DNA from: Anticarsia gemmatalis
Lineage: Eukaryota > Arthropoda > Insecta > Lepidoptera > Erebidae
Length of the DNA stretch: 64,000 nt
Direction of reading: 5' to 3'
Assembly: GCF_050436995.1 (NCBI RefSeq)
Contig: NC_134766.1
Coordinates: 9,982,001-10,046,000 of the forward strand
In this document: piece after piece, positions 57,225-64,000 of the stretch
Layout of the letters: each line of letters starts with the position of its first letter
How positions within the stretch are numbered: the first letter of the stretch is position 1
Notes under the pieces: generated by a model
The model's input: the letters and a program-made list of their open reading frames with translations, nothing else
Databases searched by the model: none
Told to the model about the DNA's origin: nothing
Position numbers and translations under genes: made by a program

Positions 57225-57390
57225 GCGTAATTTTCTACAGTTGGAACTGTTGAGTATCGAGACTTTGACATTTAAAATGTACTACTAAACTGTCCTACGG
57301 AACCCGCTAGACACACTGATTTGCCGTGCAAATTTGATAGATGGCTAGCCGGTTTTCGAGAGTCAATAGTGGAAGAAAATCGAGCTACGG
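57225..57390. repeat. degenerate copy of the 30938-31113 MITE
   Basis: TTTGACATTTAAAATGTACT, CCTACGGAACCCGCTAGACA and the end AAGAAAATCGAGCTACGG correspond in order to the better copy at 30938-31113. The LINE begins about 150 bp further on. Confidence 0.45.
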
Positions 57391-57539
57391 ACTATTACTA
57401 TAATAGTTGGTATTTCATATTAACACTTATTAAAGAAATAACACAAGAGTCGAACAGTAAAGAGCATGTGACTACAAAAATAAATTGGTTACCAAAACAA
57501 TATAATAATCTTCCAAAATGTTTAAAAAATATATCATTG

Positions 57540-59698
57540 TAAGTATATCCTAATTTAATGAAGCACAGTAAGATAATTCCCTTGTTTAAAAACGGATGCA
57601 AAAGTGAGCCCAGTAACTTTAGGCCAATATCCATCTTGCCTGCTCTCAGTAAAATATTTGAAAGGGCTATATTAGAGCAATTAGAGAGCCATTTCAGTTT
57701 GTATAATTTACTCCACAGCAAACAGTTTGGCTTTACAAAGGGTCGATCTACCATCGATGCAGGGGTCACACTTATTAGGCATATTTTCGATGCTTGGGAA
57801 GCGTCGCAGGATGCTATTGGGGTATTCTGCGATCTCTCCAAAGCGTTTGATTGTGTTGACCACAATACTCTTTTATATAAACTTAAATTCTATGGGATTG
57901 GGGATGTGGCACTTGACCTACTTGCATCCTACTTGTCTGAGAGAGTACAGTATACAGATATCAATGGGTCAAGATCCACTGGATCTGCAGTTAGTCTAGG
58001 GGTACCGCAGGGCTCTATCCTTGGTCCTTTTCTTTTTCTGGTATATATTAATGATTTGCCACATCAGGTACAGGATCTGTGTGACATCGTACTATTTGCT
58101 GATGATACGTCGCTTATATTTAAAGTAGATCGTAAGAAAACTGATTTTGACGATGTAAATGGTGCTCTTACACAGGTTCTCGATTGGTTTACAGCCAACA
58201 ATTTATTGTTAAATTCTAAGAAAACGAAATGCATTAGGTTTACCATGCCCAACGCTAGGAATCTAGGTACGAATGTAGTTCTAAATGGTGAGGTGTTAGA
58301 CATGGTCAACTCCGCAACCTTCCTAGGTGTAGACTTAGATAATAAGCTTCAATGGGGCACCCAAATAACAAAGCTCGCGGGCAGGCTCAGCTCCGCAGCC
58401 TATGCGATAAGAAAGGTAAGACAGTTTGCGGGTGTAGATGCGGCAAGACTGGTTTACTTTGGTTATTTTCACAGCGTTTTGTCCTACGGTATTCTACTTT
58501 GGGGCCGAGCTGCTGATATAGACACAATCTTCGTTATTCAAAAAAGAGCAATTCGCGCTATTTACGGCTTAGGAGCGCGGGACTCTCTGCGGGAGGTATT
58601 TGGGAAAATAGGTATACTGACGGTGGCATCACAGTATATTTTTGCGAATTTGATGTTCGTCAAACAAAACATAAATTCGTTTACTAAGAATAGTGACATT
58701 CATAACATTAATACCAGAAATAAGCACAAATTAGTAGGTCCCTGCAATAGATTGCAAAAAGTACACAACTCATTTGCAGGTCTTGGTGTTCGGTTGTACA
58801 ACAAACTTCCCAGCAGTGTTATGGATCTACCCCAACAAAAATTCAAATTAGTTGTTAAAGATCATCTTATTAAAAGGGGTTATTATAAGATCGACGATTA
58901 TATAATGGACAAGAAATCATGGGATTAGTTGCGCGTTCTACACAAATCAAGATTAACTATCTATCTATATATGTATATATTCATCTTTGCATTGTATAAA
59001 TATTAATCAGTAGTATTTTAACTCTGTAACAGAGAGGTATCACACGAGCCTCAGTGGCACTCGTTTTCTTTTCTTGATAGATATGGTGGGCTCCCACATG
59101 CCAAGGTTCGTCATGCTCACTAAAATGTCATTGCTTGCGGCGGCGTCGTGTGCCGGGTCACCCCCTTCCCTCTAATATGTGCGAAGGGGGTGATGGCTGG
59201 TCCATGCGTCATACTCGTGAACGGGTGCTGCTTGGGGTGACTGGTCGTCCTGGTTGTGGTGAATTTGCCAAATATATTTTTTTTTAAGTAAATAAGTATT
59301 AATCGATATAATTCCTTGTGCCATAGTATGCTCTTGAGATGCCTCTTATGACTGCAATACTATCATGATCTAGGTAGATGCTCCCATCATGCTTCCAATA
59401 CACTTGTTATGTTATTAGCACCTTTATATTGATTTAATTTATTTATATTATACCTATGTGTGTTCGGTAGTGTTGGTAGCGGCTCCTTACATCATCAAAG
59501 ATTTATACCTAATAGAAAGATTGTTAAAATTAATTGGCGATTAAAAAGAGTGGCCTGGAGTTTCTTGCCAGCTCTTCTCATTGGCCCTACCTTCCGAACT
59601 GGCGGTAAATTCACTCTCTGTATCATTGACTATCATAAGTGTCAACATTTGACCTATATGAATAAATGATTTGATTTTGATTTTGATTTTTGATTTTA
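57540..59698 (+). mobile_element. 5'-truncated non-LTR retrotransposon
   Basis: Includes the reverse-transcriptase frame, about 770 bp of 3' untranslated sequence and a tail of repeated GATTTT at 59668-59698. The last 150 bp match a separate truncated copy at 26831-26990. No endonuclease domain or first reading frame precedes the reverse transcriptase; the sequence upstream is an old MITE. The stop codon at 57540-57542 lies in frame just before the preserved region, so the left boundary is approximate. Confidence 0.8.
57558..58928 (+). CDS. LINE reverse transcriptase (partial ORF2)
   Basis: A 456-residue open frame. It would copy LINE RNA into DNA at the nick site. Reverse-transcriptase blocks appear in order: NFRPISILPALSKIFER, then QFGFTKGRSTIDA, FCDLSKAFD with catalytic D92, GVPQGSILGPFLFLVYINDL, and FADD with D182 and D183. 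The thumb region and a C-terminal segment (FAGLGVRLYNKLPSSV, IKRGYYKIDDY) follow, as in insect CR1/Jockey-group elements. The ATG at 57558 is internal to the original protein: PNLMKHSKIIPLFK normally continues upstream into the endonuclease, which is missing. There is no internal stop. The exact clade is not settled. Confidence 0.85.
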   Translation: MKHSKIIPLFKNGCKSEPSNFRPISILPALSKIFERAILEQLESHFSLYNLLHSKQFGFTKGRSTIDAGVTLIRHIFDAWEASQDAIGVFCDLSKAFDCVDHNTLLYKLKFYGIGDVALDLLASYLSERVQYTDINGSRSTGSAVSLGVPQGSILGPFLFLVYINDLPHQVQDLCDIVLFADDTSLIFKVDRKKTDFDDVNGALTQVLDWFTANNLLLNSKKTKCIRFTMPNARNLGTNVVLNGEVLDMVNSATFLGVDLDNKLQWGTQITKLAGRLSSAAYAIRKVRQFAGVDAARLVYFGYFHSVLSYGILLWGRAADIDTIFVIQKRAIRAIYGLGARDSLREVFGKIGILTVASQYIFANLMFVKQNINSFTKNSDIHNINTRNKHKLVGPCNRLQKVHNSFAGLGVRLYNKLPSSVMDLPQQKFKLVVKDHLIKRGYYKIDDYIMDKKSWD

Positions 59699-62600
59699 TC
59701 ATGATATCAAAAATATACCAGTACTTTAAGAAATAACTTTAGTTTAGCAATAGCTTTAGTTGTATAAAAATACTTTGTACATTGTTTTTTTTTTAAATAT
59801 ACTTAACTAACGTAAAACAAACTCCCATTATGAAATCATAACATGTGCTCATGGTGTTCATTGTTTTGACAGGTCATTGTTAAACTCTATTATAATATAA
59901 CTATGCCACGGGATATAATTACACTGTTGGTTATAAGACTTCGTGGCGTGATGTAAACTAGCGTTCAACTGTAAGTATGTTGTGAAAAACGTGCAACACT
60001 TCAAATAGCAAAAAGCGCATGGAAGTCTTAAAGGCGTTTGCATGAGGATGTGGTGACCACATCGCGGGTCTATGAAACATTGGTTTTTATACTTACTTTT
60101 ATGTGGCAAGAAGCAGTGGATAAACTGTAAATAGTGGTTTTTAATGCTCATTATTGCTCAAATACCATTTACTATTTAAAGTATTATTTGTGTGCTGAAC
60201 ACTTGAAACAACAACTTGGACGCTTGATTAAAAAGCTATTTAAATCCTCGACTGTAAATTCATTTTTTTATGATATTTTATTAATATAATTTTTTACTTT
60301 TATTTATGCATAAGAAAATCGCATCGAAAATAAAAATATAACAATTTGACTGCTACAAGTCATTTCTATAAAATTCTATAAAACAGATTCTACAAATAGC
60401 AAATTTAAATAAAAGAAAATAACATATAATCTCGTCACCTATACTATTTATCCTACATATTATCTTGGTATGGCCGCCCCAAATTGGCGTGAGCTACCAT
60501 CGCCTGCAGTGTCCGAGAATTAACTACTCGTTTAAATTCACACAACACTTAATTGTGAAACATATTTTACTTGCACTTGTTTAACTCAAACACTCGGCTT
60601 TGTTTACTGCATGGCAGTATTGCCAAATAACAGAACATTTACTCGAAAAAGGCAAATTTTTCAGTCTCTAATTCTTGCAACTTTTTTTGTTTGACCTGTT
60701 TGTTTTAGCTTTTAAGTGGTTGATTTTTTTTTAAACAATTTGTTGTCTGTTCCAAATATATTACATTTTTAACAAATATATTCATTGGTTTAGCTGTAAG
60801 AGAATCAGTCAATAGTATTTTTAAATATAAATATATTCGCCTTCCCTGAGGCAACTACAAAACAGCATCATTAGAATATAACCGTATCCACTGCATTAGC
60901 TAACAAAAAGACACATCCATACAGTCATTATTCTTTGTTTAGAGCGTAAAACTTTCACACAGGTTTAAGGCATTCTTCTAATAATAAACTAAACAGGCTC
61001 CTTAGCAACAAGGTCACAGACCTCTAAGATGTTATTCTCGCATTAATCACGTCCCGTCAATCATCCTCATACGTCAGACGTGGTACATACGTTATATACA
61101 TTATACATACTGAACGTATTAGAAGCAATTTGTTCGAGCACACGCCTGCCCGGTATCTATCAATCACAACCACTTTACGTACGCTCACTTACAAATATGG
61201 GTACCATTATTTTATTATTTGGGATCTTATGAATCTTTTCTTTTATTTTAAAGGCTTTCTAGCCATATTGAAGAGATGGTTTGTGATCTACCAGTATTTT
61301 GAAGGACCTTCGAGAAAATATGCAAAATGTACTCTTTTTAGATATCTCGAAATCAAGACACTAGTACATAAACAAGTAATTACCGCTCTATTATATCAGA
61401 AACCCAACTGTTATGTACACTTAGCAGCCGCTTATCTTTAAACATTGGCAAATATGACGCCATTTTTTAGACGACGAAAGCATCGAAAAGCACTTCTCTT
61501 GTATAGTTATCTAGTTTATTACACCTAAAATATTTCAGCCGCTACTATATTTAAACTTTTATTCACATAAATCGTTTAAATAAAAAAATACACTTTCGAG
61601 AATTCCGTATTTCAGTTACTTTTGTCGGTAATTGTGAAACTAAACTAGGCTTCTCCGGTAACTCCGAGTTTCAGTAAAACTGTCTACTATTTTCCGCTCA
61701 ATAACAATTCACGTTTTCAAGAGCTTTCCAATTAAAAAAGTAATAAATAAAATGTAAATTTATTTAACAGCATTTAAACGAGTTGAACTATTAATTAATG
61801 GCAATAAAAACAAGGAATTTAATAGTAGGCTCGGTCCTTTCTGGAACTGAAAAACAGGTTAGGTAGGAAATTCAATACTTTTATCTGTCTAATCAGCAGA
61901 CTCACCTATATGCCAGAAGCCATGAGATTCTAAAGATTGCCACACTAATAGAAAACTGTCAAGAGGTGCGTCGAACGTCGATTGCTCTCGAATCAAATGT
62001 TTGTACGATTCTAAAATATTTTTTTATTATACTTTTTTGCCCAATTTTCACGGTACCAAAAAAAAATACGGAAGTATTTTTTTTATAAAAAATGAACGAT
62101 GAAATATCAAGTCTTATATTAGAATATAAAAGCTTTGACCTTCAAAGGTCATTGAACCCACATCTATCACAGCACTCAATACTTCAAATATCAGTGAGTA
62201 ACGTCTCAATAACGTAATGTAAACGTCTACGCAAAGCCTCCGAGCACTCGACGCGGCGGGCACGTGACGATCTTACTAAACATCCCTAATAGCTATAAAC
62301 CTACCAGAAAATATCCGCGTAGCCACGTAGCCCCGTAGCTGCTACGCGACTACACCGTAGCGGTTTATGAAGTCTTTATTAAATTTGATTAAAAGGTTTT
62401 TTACAAGGAAATCCTTTTTTGTGGTGCTTCATATTTTCACTTCGTATTTTTTAACGAATAAAAATAAGTGTAGGAAAAATACCGTAATTATATTATTATT
62501 TATGTAATTTTTGATAAGCCTGTTTGTATTTTCTCATCAAAAGTAATTACTTATTACTTATCGATACTGATTGATTGAGTGTTAAATAATGCTTATTTTA

Positions 62601-63256
62601 TTATTTTACCATAAACCTTTACGAAACAGGAATCAAATCCATGCCCTCGTGAATGAACGCCATATTTTTTTCAACTTTACATTTAAAATATAAGAATTCG
62701 AACAGGATCGAAAGTTCAAGAAACAGCAAGTTAAATCCTACTGAGGCTTGTCAAAATAACACGCAACGAACATGAAGTAATAAAAGTAAAATAAAACTTT
62801 GGGGATCAAAAGTGTTCCCAAATCAAATGCCTTGTACACTTACCAGCATGAATATGTGTACACACTATGCTTCACAATTTTGTAGAAAATTCTAAAGCAA
62901 AGATTTTTTACTATTATATTTTGATTATATAAAGTAGAATATCTGCAAACCTTATGAGATGTGAACAATAAGTGATTGTATTTGCGCCATAATAGTCCTA
63001 CACGTATTAAAATTTGCTATACAAGTACTTGGAAGTCATATTTTTTTTGTGAACTTTGTTATTTACCTACATTTTTCTGAATAAGTCTGTAATTATTTTT
63101 AAGCCTCGCAAATCTCTCGTAACATCCGCTGAGCCTGAAGTGTAATAGTTTGAAATTCGTTCAAACTAAGAAAATATCTACAATACCTATATACAAAATT
63201 AAAATGTATGCTAGTGAGTGTACATTGGGTCTCATTAATATTCTGTTTGGGTTCCG
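59699..63256. other. intergenic DNA, nothing definite
   Basis: AT-rich. A CGTAGC-rich patch with small palindromes lies at 62318-62362. The 103-codon frame at 61130-61441 has no splice signals or motif I recognise. No tRNA gene was seen. Confidence 0.45.
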
Positions 63257-63293
63257 TATATAAACCGTTAACTCGATGCGTCTGCGGGGATCA
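63257..63293 (+). promoter_or_regulatory. candidate TATA-type core promoter
   Basis: TATATAAA (63257-63264) is followed about 35 bases on by TCAGC (63291-63295), an initiator-like sequence, in a locally GC-rich stretch. No downstream exon was found before the window ends. Confidence 0.25.
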
Positions 63294-63330
63294 GCGCGAT
63301 CGTCGCGGGACCTACTCGACGCTGGTGTGG

Positions 63331-63338
63331 TGACGTCA
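63331..63338. promoter_or_regulatory. CRE-like palindrome
   Basis: TGACGTCA about 70 bases downstream of the candidate TATA box. A second copy is at 63938-63945. Two consensus sites within about 600 bp are suggestive, but could be chance. Confidence 0.3.
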
Positions 63339-63345
63339 CTATCTA

Positions 63346-64000
63346 TATACACTGATACATATGTGTATCACACTACTGTTTTGTTTTTGACTGTCTACGC
63401 GGCTTGTGACAGTATAAACTTCTGATTTTTATAGTGCTGTTTTTTGTATGATTCTCAAAAAGCTTAGTGTAATTATGACATGTTTTTATTTCATATTTTG
63501 TTTCAAAGATAGTTAAGTGTATACAAGTTGTACAACGGTTATGTAGATACATACCTATGCTATTTGAACGACAAGATACGAGAGTTAATCTTGATATTGC
63601 ATTTAAAGTGACGTAGTTTCAAGTTCAATTCAAATGATGTCTGTTGATTCTTAGTGCAAGAGCGACCCTAGAATATAAAACACTAAAAACAAAATGTTAT
63701 AGAACCAAATATATCTGAACGAATAGCATTGAATCAGTACCGCTACATTTCACAATCGGCGCCCGGAGCTTTCCTCACATCGCGTCGGATCACGTGCATG
63801 AAAATATACTACAAGTTTATGTAAAACAACACATTCTCCGTCCTTGTCCCTCCTTATAAGATTATCTTTTGTCTCGGAATATTCTATGTTTCCGGCTTTT
63901 ACTTCTAAGGCTTTTACTATGTAATAATGGAAATCTGTGACGTCATATATGTGAATATTATACAACCTTTGTAGTGTTAAGTTGCGAATTACGATTGCTG
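63346..64000. other. intergenic DNA at the window end
   Basis: Apart from the second TGACGTCA at 63938-63945, nothing was recognised. It could be the intron of a gene whose exons lie beyond the window. Confidence 0.35.

Noticed and set aside
61130..61441. 103-codon open frame on the plus strand
   Set aside because: No splice signals, signal peptide or recognisable domain; composition matches the AT-rich surroundings, so likely chance.

Overview
The window looks like insect, specifically lepidopteran (moth or butterfly), nuclear DNA. It is AT-rich, gene-poor and packed with short interspersed elements of types I recognise from moth genomes. These include a short repeat starting with ACTAGCTGACC, microsatellite-associated elements ending in (ATGT)n, tRNA-headed SINEs, and LINE 3' ends in GATTTT or GATGAT tracts. 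The one complete cellular gene has small GT-AG exons. There are no rRNA genes, CRISPR arrays or bacterial operons.

Layout. 1-15.3 kb is intergenic and repeat-filled: two mariner-type MITEs (1997-2222, 6990-7203), two inverted copies of an unclassified foldback element (3556-4697, 8406-9299), SINEs, a GC-rich LINE-like island (5611-6330) and a possible minus-strand non-coding first exon near 11.3 kb. 15,321-18,573 is a structurally complete hAT transposon with 17-bp inverted ends, a perfect 8-bp target duplication and an unbroken two-exon, 633-residue transposase. A second element sits in its intron, with a third nested inside that. 18.6-33.3 kb is intergenic, with several well-bounded MITEs (23644-24013, 24459-24913, 30499-30722, 30938-31113, 33138-33291).

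33,380-40,538 (+) is an eight-exon gene for a 514-residue methuselah-like class B GPCR: signal peptide, cysteine-rich ectodomain, seven membrane helices and a short tail. Its introns carry more repeats. At 46,938-47,030 (-) lies what looks like the first coding exon of an unidentified gene, with a TATA-like box and a good donor; the rest of that gene was not found.

50,868-52,656 is the most striking structure: a 1.79-kb palindrome with two 820-bp near-identical arms around a 149-bp centre. The centre still encodes a Tc1-type transposase fragment broken by a stop codon, so this is a Tc1-derived foldback element. 57.5-59.7 kb is a 5'-truncated non-LTR retrotransposon with an intact reverse-transcriptase reading frame. 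The remainder to 64 kb is AT-rich intergenic DNA with one candidate TATA promoter near 63.26 kb.

All calls come from reading the sequence. Family names for repeats rest on recalled similarity and were not checked against a database.
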